Assembly: GCF_014077095.1 (NCBI RefSeq)
Contig: NZ_JACGVG010000027.1
Span: forward strand, 310,001 to 374,000
Direction of reading: 5' to 3'
Origin: Colwellia sp. MB02u-6
Lineage (GTDB): Bacteria > Pseudomonadota > Gammaproteobacteria > Enterobacterales > Alteromonadaceae
DNA: 64,000 bases
In this document: piece after piece, positions 54,347 through 63,741 of the stretch
Layout: every line of letters starts with the position of its first letter
Numbering within the stretch: position 1 is the stretch's first letter
Program-made: the position numbers and the translations under genes
The notes under the pieces: generated by a model
What the model was told of the DNA's origin: nothing
The model's database searches: none
What the model saw: only the letters and a program-made list of their open reading frames with translations

Positions 54347-55984
54347 ATGAATAATTGGTTTAAGTCTGGCTCTCCTTGGGTGTGGTTGTCAGCAGGTGGT
54401 GTTAGCATCAGCCTGATATCGGTTTTAGGTTTATTGGGGCTAATTGCCTGGCGTGGTTTAAGTTATTTTTGGCCAGCAGATATTTATCAGTTTGAAATGA
54501 CTGATGAGCAAGGTAAAAATTTAACAGTTATTGGTGAAATTTACGAAAGAGAAAGTATACCTGCATCGCAGTTGGTACACCTCAATCTCAATATTGATGA
54601 GTCAGCTGAAACTATTGAGCGACTATTAATTAAAACCGGTAACCGTGAATTAGTCAGTTTAGACTTTCGTTGGATTTTAGTACCGCAAATTAATAACACC
54701 TCATTACCTGCAGAGTTAGTGGTTATTGAGCGTCGCACCCATGGTAATTTCTATGGTTATATCGAGGAAGTTATTCTAGATGGTCAGGCGGTAGAACAAA
54801 ATAAAATGTTACAGCTTGTTGAGCGAGTTAGTGACTTTCAAGCTGAGATGGAAGACCTACAAAAGTCTGATATTGGCGCCATTAACTATCAAATTGAACG
54901 CACGCGTTTAAAAGAGCGCAAGCATATACTTGATAACACGCTTACTACGCAATTGCAGCAAGAGTTGAAAGATAAAGTGGTGGGCTTAAAGGCTGATTAT
55001 AGTGTGCTAGAAGAGCAGTTGATGGCTTTACGTGAGAAAATCTCCCGTGACCAAATTATTGTGCGCGCTATGGATGGACAAAAAGTTACCATTAACTTTG
55101 AAGATGTACTACAGGTTACCTTTAATAATAAACTCAATGTGTTTGAAAAGCTGAAAATGTTTTTTAGTCAAATTGGGGCATTTGTTAGCGATGATCCGCG
55201 TGAAGCAAACACCGAAGGTGGTGTATTTCCTGCGATATTTGGTACGGTATTAATGGTGTTGTTAATGACAGTGATTGTTTCGCCATTGGGTGTTGTTGCC
55301 GCTATTTATTTGCATGAATACGCTGGTAACAATGCGCTAACAAAACTACTACGCATCGCTGTTATTAACCTTGCAGGTGTACCCTCTATTGTTTATGGGG
55401 TATTTGGTTTAGGTTTCTTTGTCTATATGGTGGGGGGCAGCTTAGATGATTTGTTTTATGCTGAAACACTGCCTAGTCCGACGTTTGGTACACCAGGCGT
55501 GATGTGGTCAGCGCTTACCTTGGCTATTTTAACCTTACCTGTGGTTATCGTTTCAACTGAGGAAGGCTTATCGCGTATTCCTTCTGCTATGCGACATGGT
55601 AGCTTAGCCTTAGGCGCCACTAAAGCTGAAACCTTATGGCGTATTATTTTACCTATTGCGAGTCCGGCGATTATGACCGGCATTATTTTAGCCATAGCAC
55701 GTGCGGCAGGTGAAGTTGCGCCATTAATGTTAGTTGGCGTGGTGAAAATGGCGCCAAACTTACCCCTTGATGGTAACTTTCCGTTTTTACATTTAGACCG
55801 TAAATTTATGCACTTAGGTTTTCACATTTATGACGTTGGCTTTCAAAGCCCCAATGTTGAAGCGGCTAGACCTTTGGTTTATGCCACGGCATTATTATTA
55901 GTGAGTATTATTGTTGCTTTGAATATAACTGCGGTCTCGATTCGTAATCGCTTGCGGGAAAAATATCGTATGTTAGATCAATAA
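54347..55984 (+). CDS. pstA: Phosphate ABC permease PstA, enlarged
   Basis: Second membrane subunit of the phosphate importer. At 545 residues it is much longer than E. coli PstA (about 296). After a first membrane helix (about 15-38) comes a soluble domain of about 230 residues with a coiled-coil-like stretch (about 155-225, QAEMEDLQKSDIGAINYQIE and following). The permease core (about 295-540) includes the EAA loop MRHGSLALGATKAETLWRII and ARAAGEVAPLMLVGV. It follows pstC by 15 bases and shares its Pho box. Both permeases being enlarged suggests the extra domains work together. Confidence 0.94.
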   Translation: MNNWFKSGSPWVWLSAGGVSISLISVLGLLGLIAWRGLSYFWPADIYQFEMTDEQGKNLTVIGEIYERESIPASQLVHLNLNIDESAETIERLLIKTGNRELVSLDFRWILVPQINNTSLPAELVVIERRTHGNFYGYIEEVILDGQAVEQNKMLQLVERVSDFQAEMEDLQKSDIGAINYQIERTRLKERKHILDNTLTTQLQQELKDKVVGLKADYSVLEEQLMALREKISRDQIIVRAMDGQKVTINFEDVLQVTFNNKLNVFEKLKMFFSQIGAFVSDDPREANTEGGVFPAIFGTVLMVLLMTVIVSPLGVVAAIYLHEYAGNNALTKLLRIAVINLAGVPSIVYGVFGLGFFVYMVGGSLDDLFYAETLPSPTFGTPGVMWSALTLAILTLPVVIVSTEEGLSRIPSAMRHGSLALGATKAETLWRIILPIASPAIMTGIILAIARAAGEVAPLMLVGVVKMAPNLPLDGNFPFLHLDRKFMHLGFHIYDVGFQSPNVEAARPLVYATALLLVSIIVALNITAVSIRNRLREKYRMLDQ

Positions 55985-56073
55985 GCTCAGACGATAAAAG
56001 CAAGCAATTTAAAAAATTAAAAGATGCACGGGAAGTAATTCCTATCTATTGAATAAGATTTAAAGAGAATACT

Positions 56074-56898
56074 ATGATTTCTGTTACCCCAAAAAAATTA
56101 TCAGAACACAGGGTTAAGCTCGATCTTAATAACCTGTCGCCAGAGCAAGTGGCGTTAGAAATTAAGAACCTAGACTTATATTATGGTGACAAGCAGGCAT
56201 TACAAAATATTTCAATGTCGATTCCTAAGGGGCAAGTAACTGCTTTTATCGGACCCAGTGGTTGTGGCAAGTCAACCTTGTTGCGTTGCATAAACCGGAT
56301 GAATGATTTAGTTGATATTTGTAAGATAACAGGTGAAATAAACCTTAATGGTGACAATATTTACGATCGCCATACCGATGTGGCGGCCTTGCGTCGTAAA
56401 GTAGGAATGGTATTTCAACGGCCGAACCCTTTCCCTAAATCTATTTATGAAAATGTTGTTTATGGTTTGCGAATCACCGGTGTCAACAACCGCCGTGTGC
56501 TAGATGAAGCGGTAGAAAACGCCTTGCGCAGTGCGGCGTTGTGGAATGAGGTTAAAGATAGGTTACATGAGAGTGCTTTGGGGCTTTCGGGTGGTCAGCA
56601 ACAGCGTTTAGTGATTGCACGCGCCATTGCCATTGAGCCAGAAGTGTTATTGTTAGATGAACCCACATCGGCTTTAGATCCTATTTCAACCTTAACCATT
56701 GAAGAATTGATCAACGATTTAAAGAAACAGTTTACTGTGGTTATAGTGACTCATAACATGCAACAAGCGGCGCGCGTTTCAGACCAAACTGCCTTTATGT
56801 ATATGGGTGACCTTATTGAGTATAGTGACACCAATACCTTGTTTACGACGCCAGTAAAAAAGAAAACAGAAGATTACATTACTGGCCGTTATGGTTAA
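56074..56898 (+). CDS. pstB: Phosphate ABC transporter ATPase PstB
   Basis: Cytosolic ATPase that powers the Pst importer. The 274-residue protein has Walker [11 protein letters not shown]-loop [10 protein letters not shown], signature [16 protein letters not shown] and Walker [14 protein letters not shown] with the switch His in [11 protein letters not shown]. There is an about 20-residue N-terminal extension before the ABC domain. It lies 89 bases after pstA, before phoU, in the usual order. Confidence 0.97.
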   Translation: MISVTPKKLSEHRVKLDLNNLSPEQVALEIKNLDLYYGDKQALQNISMSIPKGQVTAFIGPSGCGKSTLLRCINRMNDLVDICKITGEINLNGDNIYDRHTDVAALRRKVGMVFQRPNPFPKSIYENVVYGLRITGVNNRRVLDEAVENALRSAALWNEVKDRLHESALGLSGGQQQRLVIARAIAIEPEVLLLDEPTSALDPISTLTIEELINDLKKQFTVVIVTHNMQQAARVSDQTAFMYMGDLIEYSDTNTLFTTPVKKKTEDYITGRYG

Positions 56899-56929
56899 TA
56901 TAAAATGATGATAAACAGAGGGGTATACC

Positions 56930-57634
56930 GTGGATAAATTAAATGTTGGTCGTCATATTTCTGGCCAATTTAACGAAGACTTAGAGCGTATTATTAATCA
57001 TGTTATGCATATGGGTGGCTTGGTTGAAAAACAGCTAACTGACGCGCTAACATCGGTTTGTGATGCGGATGAAGCATTAGCGAAAAAAGTGCTTAGCAAC
57101 GACTATTTGATTAATAACGCTGAAGTGAGTATTGATGATGAGTGTACGCGCATCATTGCCAAGCGTCAGCCAGCCGCTGGCGATTTACGTTTAGTGATGG
57201 CGATTGTAAAAACCATTACTGATTTAGAGCGCATTGGCGATGAAGCTGGAAAAATTGCTAACGTCACCTTAGAAAGCTTATCAGGTAAGCACAAAGACCT
57301 ATTATCGAATTTGGATAATTTGGGTCGTCATGTATTAACTTTTTTGCAAGCCACGTTAGATGCGTTTACTCGCATGGACGTTGAAGCGGCGATTCAAGTG
57401 CATAAAAGTGATGACAAAATTGATCGCGAGTACGAAGCCTTAATACGCCAACTGATGACTTATATGATGGAAGACCCACGCTCCATCCCACAAGTGATGA
57501 GTGTTATTTGGTCAGCCCGAGCGCTAGAGCGTATTGGTGATCGTTGTCAAAATATTTGTGAATACATTATTTATTTTGTCAAAGGTAAATCGGTGCGTCA
57601 TACCACACCGGAAGACTTCGAATCTTTATCTTAA
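56930..57634 (+). CDS. phoU: Phosphate signalling protein PhoU
   Basis: Helical adaptor between the Pst complex and PhoR that keeps the Pho regulon off when phosphate is plentiful. The 234-residue protein has two three-helix PhoU repeats with the metal-binding signatures (E/D-x-x-x-D type) MAIVKTITDLERIGDEAGKI and VIWSARALERIGDRCQNI. GTG start at 56930 with AGAGGGG upstream. It is the last gene of the pst operon; a terminator hairpin follows. Confidence 0.97.
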   Translation: MDKLNVGRHISGQFNEDLERIINHVMHMGGLVEKQLTDALTSVCDADEALAKKVLSNDYLINNAEVSIDDECTRIIAKRQPAAGDLRLVMAIVKTITDLERIGDEAGKIANVTLESLSGKHKDLLSNLDNLGRHVLTFLQATLDAFTRMDVEAAIQVHKSDDKIDREYEALIRQLMTYMMEDPRSIPQVMSVIWSARALERIGDRCQNICEYIIYFVKGKSVRHTTPEDFESLS

Positions 57635-57663
57635 ATCCTTATATTAAATTAATGTATTTAGTC

Positions 57664-57711
57664 ATAGACATTATTAGCTATTGTATGGCTAATAATGTCT
57701 ATCCTTTTAAT
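57664..57711 (+). terminator. Terminator of pst operon
   Basis: ATAGACATTATTAGC pairs perfectly with GCTAATAATGTCTAT over 15 bases, extendable into the loop, followed by CCTTTTAATAG. It lies 30 bases after phoU. Confidence 0.75.
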
Positions 57712-57766
57712 AGCACGGATAAACAATAATCATGCTATAAACAGCCGCTGTCTTGTGATAAAACCT

Positions 57767-57794
57767 TTGAATTCACTTTCAAATGCTTTAATAT
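57767..57794 (+). promoter_or_regulatory. Candidate promoter of DUF47-pit
   Basis: TTGAAT and TAATAT are 16 bases apart, 47 bases before the DUF47 gene. There is no TGTCA repeat nearby, so this unit seems not to be PhoB-activated. Confidence 0.5.
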
Positions 57795-57840
57795 CCGCGT
57801 CGAATAAAAAACAAAGAGCTTAAGCTCCTGGAAATTAATT

Positions 57841-58521
57841 ATGGCCAGAAACTCAATCATTGGCATATTTGCAAAGTCGCCAATTAAACCCTTAGAAAAA
57901 CATATTCGAATAGTACATAAGTGTTGTAGTCAACTTGTGCCTTTTTTCGCGGCAGTGACCGAAGAAGATTGGAGTAGTGCAGGAAAAATTCGTAAGAAAA
58001 TTTCTAAATTGGAATGCGATGCTGACGATTTAAAACGTCAAATTCGCTTAGAACTTCCAGGCGGTTTATTTATGCCCGTCGACCGTGCTGATTTACTAGA
58101 GTTATTATCTCAACAAGATAAAATTGCCAATCGTGCAAAGGATATTGCCGGACGTATCTTTGGCCGAAAATTAACCATTCCTACCGAATTACAAGCGCAG
58201 TTTATTGCTTATGTAGCGCGTAGTATCGACGCAGCTGAAAAAGCCGCAGATGCAATAAATGAACTGGATGACTTATTAGAAACTGGATTTCGTGGTCGTG
58301 AAGTTGATTTGGTCTCTAAAATGATCAGTCAACTTGATGAAATTGAAGATGAAACAGATGGCATGCAAATTAAATTACGTAAAGATTTACTAAATATTGA
58401 AAAAGATTTAAATTGCATAGATGTGATGTTTTTATATCAAATTATTGATTGGGTTGGCGACTTAGCTGATCTTGCCGAACGTGTTGGCGCACGTTTAGAA
58501 ATTCTTTTAGCTAGAAAATAA
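57841..58521 (+). CDS. DUF47 family PhoU-like regulator of Pit
   Basis: A 226-residue helical cytosolic protein of the DUF47/TIGR00153 family, PhoU relatives usually encoded next to Pit phosphate transporters. Signatures are LFMPVDRADLLELLSQQDKI, ANRAKDIAGRIFGRKLTIP and the closing IDWVGDLADLAERVGARLE. It starts 9 bases before the stop-to-start junction with the transporter gene, so the two are co-transcribed and probably work as transporter plus regulator. Confidence 0.93.
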   Translation: MARNSIIGIFAKSPIKPLEKHIRIVHKCCSQLVPFFAAVTEEDWSSAGKIRKKISKLECDADDLKRQIRLELPGGLFMPVDRADLLELLSQQDKIANRAKDIAGRIFGRKLTIPTELQAQFIAYVARSIDAAEKAADAINELDDLLETGFRGREVDLVSKMISQLDEIEDETDGMQIKLRKDLLNIEKDLNCIDVMFLYQIIDWVGDLADLAERVGARLEILLARK

Positions 58522-58530
58522 GGCTGACTT

Positions 58531-59826
58531 ATGGAAATTTTACTCTCTCATGGCTCTACGTTAGTCATGATCGCCGCTGCTGTAGGCTTTTTTATGGCAT
58601 GGGGCATAGGTGCAAACGATGTTGCTAATGCCATGGGAACATCAGTTGGTTCAAAAGCATTAACTATTAAGCAAGCTATTATTATTGCAATGATTTTCGA
58701 ATTTGCTGGTGCATATTTAGCCGGTGGTGAAGTTACATCAACAATCCGTAAGGGCATTATTGACCCCGCGTTATTTGTCGACATCCCTGAATTATTAGTC
58801 TTCGGTATGATTTCTGCCTTATTAGCCGCCGCAACCTGGTTGTTAGTGGCGTCTGTTTTAGGTTGGCCGGTATCGACTACTCACTCAATTGTGGGCGCTA
58901 TTATCGGTTTTGCTGCAATCGGCATAAGCCCTGATACAGTGGCTTGGGGTAAAGTAGGCGGTATTGTGGGTAGTTGGGTTGTTACACCGTTGATCTCGGG
59001 TGTTATTGCTTTTATTATTTTTAATAGTGCACAAAAACTAATTTTTGATACCGACAAACCATTAGAACAAGCAAAACGTTATGTGCCGTTTTACATGTTT
59101 TTAGCGGGCTTTGTTTTATCGTTAGTGACCATTAAAAAAGGCTTAAAACATATAGGTTTAGATAATATAGACTTAGGTTTTTATAACTTTGAAATTGCGG
59201 GCGCTGGTGGCTATTACCTAGCGATTATTGTCGCTGTCATTGTTGCTATTATTGGTAAGTTTTTTATCTCTCGTCTTAAGTTTGATGATAAAGCGGATAA
59301 AACGACACATTACGCTAATGTTGAAAAAGTATTTGCTGTCTTAATGGTAGTAACTGCTTGTTGTATGGCATTTGCTCATGGTTCAAATGATGTTGCCAAT
59401 GCCATTGGACCCTTAGCGGCTGTCGTTAGTATTGTGGATAACGGTGGTGAAATTGCCAAGAAAGCTTCACTAGTTTGGTGGATTTTACCACTGGGTGGTT
59501 TAGGTATTGTTGCCGGTCTTGCAATGTTTGGTCATCGTGTTATGGCCACTATAGGCACCGGCATTACTCACTTAACACCGAGTCGAGGTTTTGCTGCGGA
59601 GTTAGCTGCTGCATGTACGGTAGTTATTGCTTCAGGTGCAGGCCTGCCTATTTCAACCACACAAACATTAGTGGGTGCGGTGCTAGGGGTAGGAATGGCG
59701 CGTGGTATTGCCGCGATTAATTTAGGTGTAGTGCGTAATATTGTTATCTCTTGGGTGATTACTTTACCCATAGGTGCAGGCCTTTCTATTATCTTCTTCT
59801 GGATAATGAAAAGTATATTTAGCTAA
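58531..59826 (+). CDS. PiT family inorganic phosphate transporter
   Basis: Low-affinity metal-phosphate:proton (or sodium) symporter. The 431-residue membrane protein has the duplicated PiT signature: GANDVANAMGTSVGSKALT in the first half and HGSNDVANAIGPLAAVVS in the second, with the GWPVSTTHSIVGAIIG and GLPISTTQTLVGAVLG partners. It follows the DUF47 gene by 9 bases and ends in a strong terminator. Position next to pst gives the cell both high- and low-affinity uptake. Confidence 0.95.
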   Translation: MEILLSHGSTLVMIAAAVGFFMAWGIGANDVANAMGTSVGSKALTIKQAIIIAMIFEFAGAYLAGGEVTSTIRKGIIDPALFVDIPELLVFGMISALLAAATWLLVASVLGWPVSTTHSIVGAIIGFAAIGISPDTVAWGKVGGIVGSWVVTPLISGVIAFIIFNSAQKLIFDTDKPLEQAKRYVPFYMFLAGFVLSLVTIKKGLKHIGLDNIDLGFYNFEIAGAGGYYLAIIVAVIVAIIGKFFISRLKFDDKADKTTHYANVEKVFAVLMVVTACCMAFAHGSNDVANAIGPLAAVVSIVDNGGEIAKKASLVWWILPLGGLGIVAGLAMFGHRVMATIGTGITHLTPSRGFAAELAAACTVVIASGAGLPISTTQTLVGAVLGVGMARGIAAINLGVVRNIVISWVITLPIGAGLSIIFFWIMKSIFS

Positions 59827-59852
59827 TAACTTAAGTATGAAAACGTAAATCA

Positions 59853-59878
59853 AGCCAGCAATTATGCTGGCTTTTTTA
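59853..59878 (+). terminator. Terminator of DUF47-pit
   Basis: AGCCAGCA pairs with TGCTGGCT around ATTA and runs into six T, 27 bases after the transporter stop. Confidence 0.92.
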
Positions 59879-59911
59879 TCTTCAGCCCGCTCCTCGCTTG
59901 ATGGCATCAGT

Positions 59912-59970
59912 GCTTCTATGCACGTCGATGTGAAAGAATGATGCTGTTCAAATCTCTCAGGTATGCTCTT
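59912..59970. repeat. Degenerate relative of the 51-bp repeat
   Basis: CGATGTGAAAGAATGATGCT followed by GTTCAAATCTCTCAGGTATG aligns with the GGATGTGAAAGAGCAGCTAT, GTTCAGGACGAACAGTATG order of the 46341 unit with scattered changes. It is a single copy just after the pit terminator, as the tandem array is just after the pstS terminator. Confidence 0.45.
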
Positions 59971-60252
59971 TTTTGTCGCATTAGTATGGCTCAGAAATTG
60001 CTCCGATATTACTCGATTGACTTAGCTCCTTGTAATAACCTGTTCGCTAATGTGCAAGAGTGATGAGGTGGGTTAGCTAATAGGAGCGCTATGAGTTGAG
60101 ATAATGGCATGACTGCTGTTTTTTTATGCTAAATCAAGCAATTATCAATGTAAGTCAATAAAATGGCTTGCGAGCGAGTTTAATTCCCGATACTATGTCG
60201 GCTCTTTAAAGCTGAATACGATGTTTATCTGGTTTATTCATTTAAAGATAGT

Positions 60253-60328
60253 GCCTTGATAGCTCAGTCGGTAGAGCAGAGGATTGAAAATCCTCGTGTC
60301 CCTGGTTCGATTCCGGGTCAAGGCACCA
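60253..60328 (+). tRNA. tRNA-Phe(GAA), copy 2
   Basis: A 76-base tRNA with acceptor GCCTTGA paired with TCAAGGC, anticodon loop TTGAAAA (GAA), T loop GTTCGAT and encoded CCA. It differs from copy 1 at 10735 only in acceptor positions 5 and 68 (C-G to T-A), a compensatory change that keeps the pair. It is alone on the plus strand with its own terminator. Confidence 0.97.
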
Positions 60329-60350
60329 TATTATATTTTAGTAAAAATAT

Positions 60351-60385
60351 AAAACCTTAACACTTATATGTTGAGGTTTTTTTTT
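60351..60385 (+). terminator. Terminator of tRNA-Phe copy 2
   Basis: AAAACCTTAACA pairs with TGTTGAGGTTTT (one T-G wobble) around CTTATA, followed by a long run of T. It starts 23 bases after the tRNA. Confidence 0.85.
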
Positions 60386-60464
60386 GACTGAAATTTATCT
60401 TTGTTCTCTCTTAACGATTTTGTCGTTGTTGATGTTATGACGGTAAGTATTTTTTATCAGACAT

Positions 60465-60497
60465 AAAAAATGCCCGCTAATCAGCAGGCATTTTATT
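60465..60497 (-). terminator. Terminator of trhO
   Basis: AAAATGCC-x-GCT pairs with AGC-x-GGCATTTT around AATC. On the minus strand the stem is followed by a run of T, 29 bases after the trhO stop. Confidence 0.82.
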
Positions 60498-60525
60498 TAG
60501 TTCGTTTGGTCTGTTTACAAAAACA

Positions 60526-61500
60526 CTATTTTTTCTGAGCCTGTTTACTGGCACTTTTAGTGGCTCGACGCTCGGCTATTACTTGTTTTATGTCGCCGCC
60601 AATATGTTCTTCACCACGCGCTTTAGCAAGGTTGATTTGTTTTTCACGCTCCTGAAAGCCACTTTTTTGCTCGTCAGTGTATTTATCATAACAACGTGGG
60701 CAACTTACGCCTTGAATATAATGCTCGCTGGTTTTTTCTGCTGCTGTGATTGGATAACGACAGGCAAAACATTGATCATATCGACCACGCTCTAAATTAT
60801 GGTTAACGGCAACTCGGCTGTCAAATACAAAGCATTCGCCTTGCCACATAGTGTCTTGCTCAGGGACTTCTTCAAGGTATTTTAATACGCCACCTTCTAG
60901 ATGGTAAACTTCTTCAAAGCCTTGCTCTTTTAGATAGGCGGTGGACTTTTCACAACGTATACCGCCGGTACAGAACATAGCAACTTTTTTGTGTTTATTT
61001 TTATCTAGATTCTTCGCGACATATTCAGGAAATTCACGGAAATTTTCGGTGTTTGGGTTGATAGCATTTTTAAAGCTGCCAATTTCTACTTCGTAATCAT
61101 TGCGGGTATCTATTAAGAGCATTTCGGGATCAGAAATAAGGGCATTCCAATCTTTGGGTTTAACATAAGTGCCAGCGGTAAGTGTTGGATCTATACCTTC
61201 GACACCCATAGTGACAATTTCTTTTTTTAATTTAACTTTCGTTCGAGCAAAAGGGTTGTCTTGATGAAACGAGCATTTAGATGATACGCCAGATAAACGA
61301 CTGTCACTGTTAATAAAGGCGAGTACGGCGTCTATGCCCATTTGTGATCCAGCGATAGTGCCGTTGATACCTTCAAGCGCTAAAAGTAAGGTGCCTTTAA
61401 CTGCATTGTCTTCCATCACTTCTAGCAAAGGTGGCTTAATAGCGTCGAAATTCTCTAAGCGAACAAATTTATATAAGGCGCAAACGGTAATGTTATTCAT
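60526..61500 (-). CDS. trhO: tRNA uridine(34) hydroxylase TrhO
   Basis: Rhodanese-family enzyme that makes 5-hydroxyuridine at the wobble position of some tRNAs. The 324-residue protein has an N-terminal acylphosphatase-like region with [12 protein letters not shown], a rhodanese domain with [16 protein letters not shown] and the catalytic Cys177 in [13 protein letters not shown], and a C-terminal cysteine cluster (CFACRYP and CPRCYDKYT) that may bind metal. Length matches E. coli YceA within a few residues; the Lys-rich end is variable in the family. Monocistronic. Confidence 0.94.
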   Translation of the reverse strand: MNNITVCALYKFVRLENFDAIKPPLLEVMEDNAVKGTLLLALEGINGTIAGSQMGIDAVLAFINSDSRLSGVSSKCSFHQDNPFARTKVKLKKEIVTMGVEGIDPTLTAGTYVKPKDWNALISDPEMLLIDTRNDYEVEIGSFKNAINPNTENFREFPEYVAKNLDKNKHKKVAMFCTGGIRCEKSTAYLKEQGFEEVYHLEGGVLKYLEEVPEQDTMWQGECFVFDSRVAVNHNLERGRYDQCFACRYPITAAEKTSEHYIQGVSCPRCYDKYTDEQKSGFQEREKQINLAKARGEEHIGGDIKQVIAERRATKSASKQAQKK

Positions 61501-61841
61501 ATTTTATTGACCCATTGAGCGAGCCTGATAGTAAGTCAGGAGCTATAGATTGAATGTTAACCTACCACTAAGGCAGGCGTGCTAATTTTACCATATATTG
61601 ATAAATTGACAGCATTCTAGCAAATGTCTATTCTGGCGAATAGTGTTTACATCATTTTTGTTAAAGGCAAGTCAAGTGTGGCTGTAAACTTGGCCCTGCC
61701 ACATATTGTTGACAGCTGTTTAACAAGTATATTCTATTGGCATAGCCTTTATGAGAACGCTTGTTATAATACGGCACATTGCTATTTAATAACGTGTATT
61801 GTAAACACGTATTTTACCTATTTTCTGGAGTTGTTTAGCCC
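61501..61841. other. trhO-fahA divergent region
   Basis: This 341-base region separates divergent trhO and fahA. It holds a candidate operator at 61792-61817. A perfect TATAAT at 61765 could be a -10 for fahA, but no good -35 is at the right distance. Confidence 0.4.
61792..61817 (+). promoter_or_regulatory. Inverted repeats upstream of fahA
   Basis: ACGTGT-x7-ACACGT and the overlapping GTAAA-x7-TTTAC lie 25 bases before the fahA start. The second resembles a TyrR box (TGTAAA-x6-TTTACA) with one extra spacer base, which would fit a tyrosine-catabolism gene, but this is a pattern match only. Confidence 0.35.
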
Positions 61842-63164
61842 ATGTCTAACACCAATTTACTTAATGAAACGCATAACCCGGCTTTAACTAGCTGGGTAGA
61901 GTCTGCCAATGTAGAAAATTGTGACTTTCCAATACAAAACCTACCTTTTGCTAGTTTTAAGCGAAAAGACAGTAAAGAAGACTGTCGAGCAGGTGTAGCT
62001 ATTGGTGATCAGGTTATTGATTTAAAAGCGCTATTCGCCTTGGATATTTTTGCTGGTGACACACAATTAGCACTGGAGCAATGTTGTCACATTCAGCTAA
62101 ATGCTTTTATGGCGATGGGTAACCGTTTTTGGAGCGCTTTACGCCAAGCTTTATCACAAGCATTAACCCAGGGTTCAGCATTAGAAACGAAATTAGCATC
62201 ATGCTTAATTGCACAAACCGATGTTGAATTTGCTTTGCCATGTCAAATTGGTGATTACACTGATTTTTACACATCGATTCATCATGCCACTTCCGTTGGC
62301 AGCAAGTTCCGTCCTGATAATCCGTTGTTACCCAATTATAAATGGGTTCCTATCGGTTACCATGGTCGTTCTTCTTCGATTGAGGTCTCTGGTAGTAACT
62401 TTAAGCGTCCTAAAGGACAAACTAAGGCACCAACAGCAACAGAGCCTTCTTTTGGTCCATGCAAGCGTTTAGATTATGAAATGGAAGTGGGTATATTCAT
62501 TGGTCAGGGTAATGCTTTGGGTGAGCCTATTAGCATCGAAAATGCCGAAGATCATGTTTTTGGTATGTGTTTATTTAATGATTGGTCAGCGCGAGATATT
62601 CAAGGCTGGGAATATCAACCTTTAGGACCATTCTTATCAAAAAGCTTTGCGTCAACAGTTTCTCCGTGGATTGTAACGTCAGAAGCGTTAGCACCTTATC
62701 GGTCAACATGGACACGTGACGCAGCTGATCCTCAGCCTATGCCTTACTTAGAGTCAGAGCACAATCGAGACTTTGGTTCTTTAGATTTAAGTTTACAGGT
62801 ATTAATTGAAACTGAGACAATGCGTAATGCAAAGCAAGCACCGGTGCAATTGTCGCAATCAAATTTTAAAGATTCATATTGGACCGTAGCGCAGATGGTA
62901 GCGCATCATACGGTTAATGGTTGTAACCTGCGCTCAGGTGATATGTTTGGTAGCGGTACACAGTCGGGCCCTAAACCAGAAGAAGCCGGTTCAATGCTTG
63001 AATTATCGAATGCGGGCTCAGAACCTATTCACTTGCCAAATGGTGAAACTCGTACTTTCTTAGAAGATGGCGATTGTGTCATTATGAAAGGTTGGTGTGA
63101 AAAAGCCGGGGTTGCGCGTATAGGTTTCGGTGCAGTAAGCGCTACTGTTTTAGCCGCTGATTAA
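61842..63164 (+). CDS. fahA: Fumarylacetoacetase
   Basis: Last enzyme of tyrosine breakdown; hydrolyses fumarylacetoacetate to fumarate and acetoacetate. The 440-residue protein has an N-terminal SH3-like domain (about 30-125) and a catalytic domain with DFYTSIHHATSVGSKFRPDN, the YHGRSSSI segment, the metal-binding Glu/Asp in MEVGIFIGQGN and NDWSARDIQGWEYQPLGPFL. Length is standard. hmgA and maleylacetoacetate isomerase genes, often adjacent, are not next to it. The first codons overlap a chance upstream frame. Confidence 0.95.
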   Translation: MSNTNLLNETHNPALTSWVESANVENCDFPIQNLPFASFKRKDSKEDCRAGVAIGDQVIDLKALFALDIFAGDTQLALEQCCHIQLNAFMAMGNRFWSALRQALSQALTQGSALETKLASCLIAQTDVEFALPCQIGDYTDFYTSIHHATSVGSKFRPDNPLLPNYKWVPIGYHGRSSSIEVSGSNFKRPKGQTKAPTATEPSFGPCKRLDYEMEVGIFIGQGNALGEPISIENAEDHVFGMCLFNDWSARDIQGWEYQPLGPFLSKSFASTVSPWIVTSEALAPYRSTWTRDAADPQPMPYLESEHNRDFGSLDLSLQVLIETETMRNAKQAPVQLSQSNFKDSYWTVAQMVAHHTVNGCNLRSGDMFGSGTQSGPKPEEAGSMLELSNAGSEPIHLPNGETRTFLEDGDCVIMKGWCEKAGVARIGFGAVSATVLAAD

Positions 63165-63741
63165 ACTATCCGATGATTGAACTAATAAAGCTCCTAAATT
63201 GGAGCTTTTTTTATGTTTGATTCACTATATTACTAGCTATTGAGCAAATTACTGACTGCTCCTAAAGACCACAATAAACAAAAAATAAATATTGATAACT
63301 TAACTTTAACGAGGCTTTTTACCTCAGTAAATACTGACTTTAGAAAAAGTTCATTTTTTTTATGTTTTTTTTTATTGATTAAATATGCAGATAATATTTA
63401 ATTTAATACGAAAATCTTCGCACATTCTTCGCTAGTATATTTTATCGCAGCATATGATTGCTGTAGGCTGCAGCATGATTGATTGTGTTAATGTGTTTTG
63501 CATAAAGTTTGACTATCTTTGCATATTAATTATTTTTATAGATTCAACGTTAAAGGTCAGTCGAAAAGACTACTTGTAAAGTATTTCTAGCTGTTTTATA
63601 AAGCAGCAAGCTGTTTTGATTGTTTACAACAATATAAATTTTTGTGATAAGCGAAATGGGTAAAAATAAAATTATTAAATAAATATTTATTAAATAATTA
63701 ATTATTAAAAACATATTCAAATATATTAGGAAGAAAACAAC
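63165..63741. other. Long AT-rich leader before TonB receptor
   Basis: This 577-base gap holds the fahA terminator near its left end and is otherwise very AT-rich with long T and A runs. It must hold the promoter of the receptor gene at 63742. No small gene or repeat was recognised. Confidence 0.4.
63187..63213 (+). terminator. Terminator of fahA
   Basis: AAAGCTCC pairs with GGAGCTTT around TAAATT and runs into seven T, 22 bases after the stop. Confidence 0.92.

Larger units (their letters stand above)
59827..60525. other. Region with terminators, repeat trace and tRNA-Phe
   Basis: No protein gene lies in these about 700 bases. They hold the pit terminator, a degenerate 51-bp repeat relative near 59912, tRNA-Phe copy 2 with its terminator, and the trhO terminator. 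The stretch 59980-60240 shows nothing else I can support. Confidence 0.5.

Noticed and set aside
61624..61887. 87-codon frame overlapping the start of fahA
   Set aside because: No ribosome-binding site, hydrophobic low-quality composition, and it runs into a well-supported gene in another frame.
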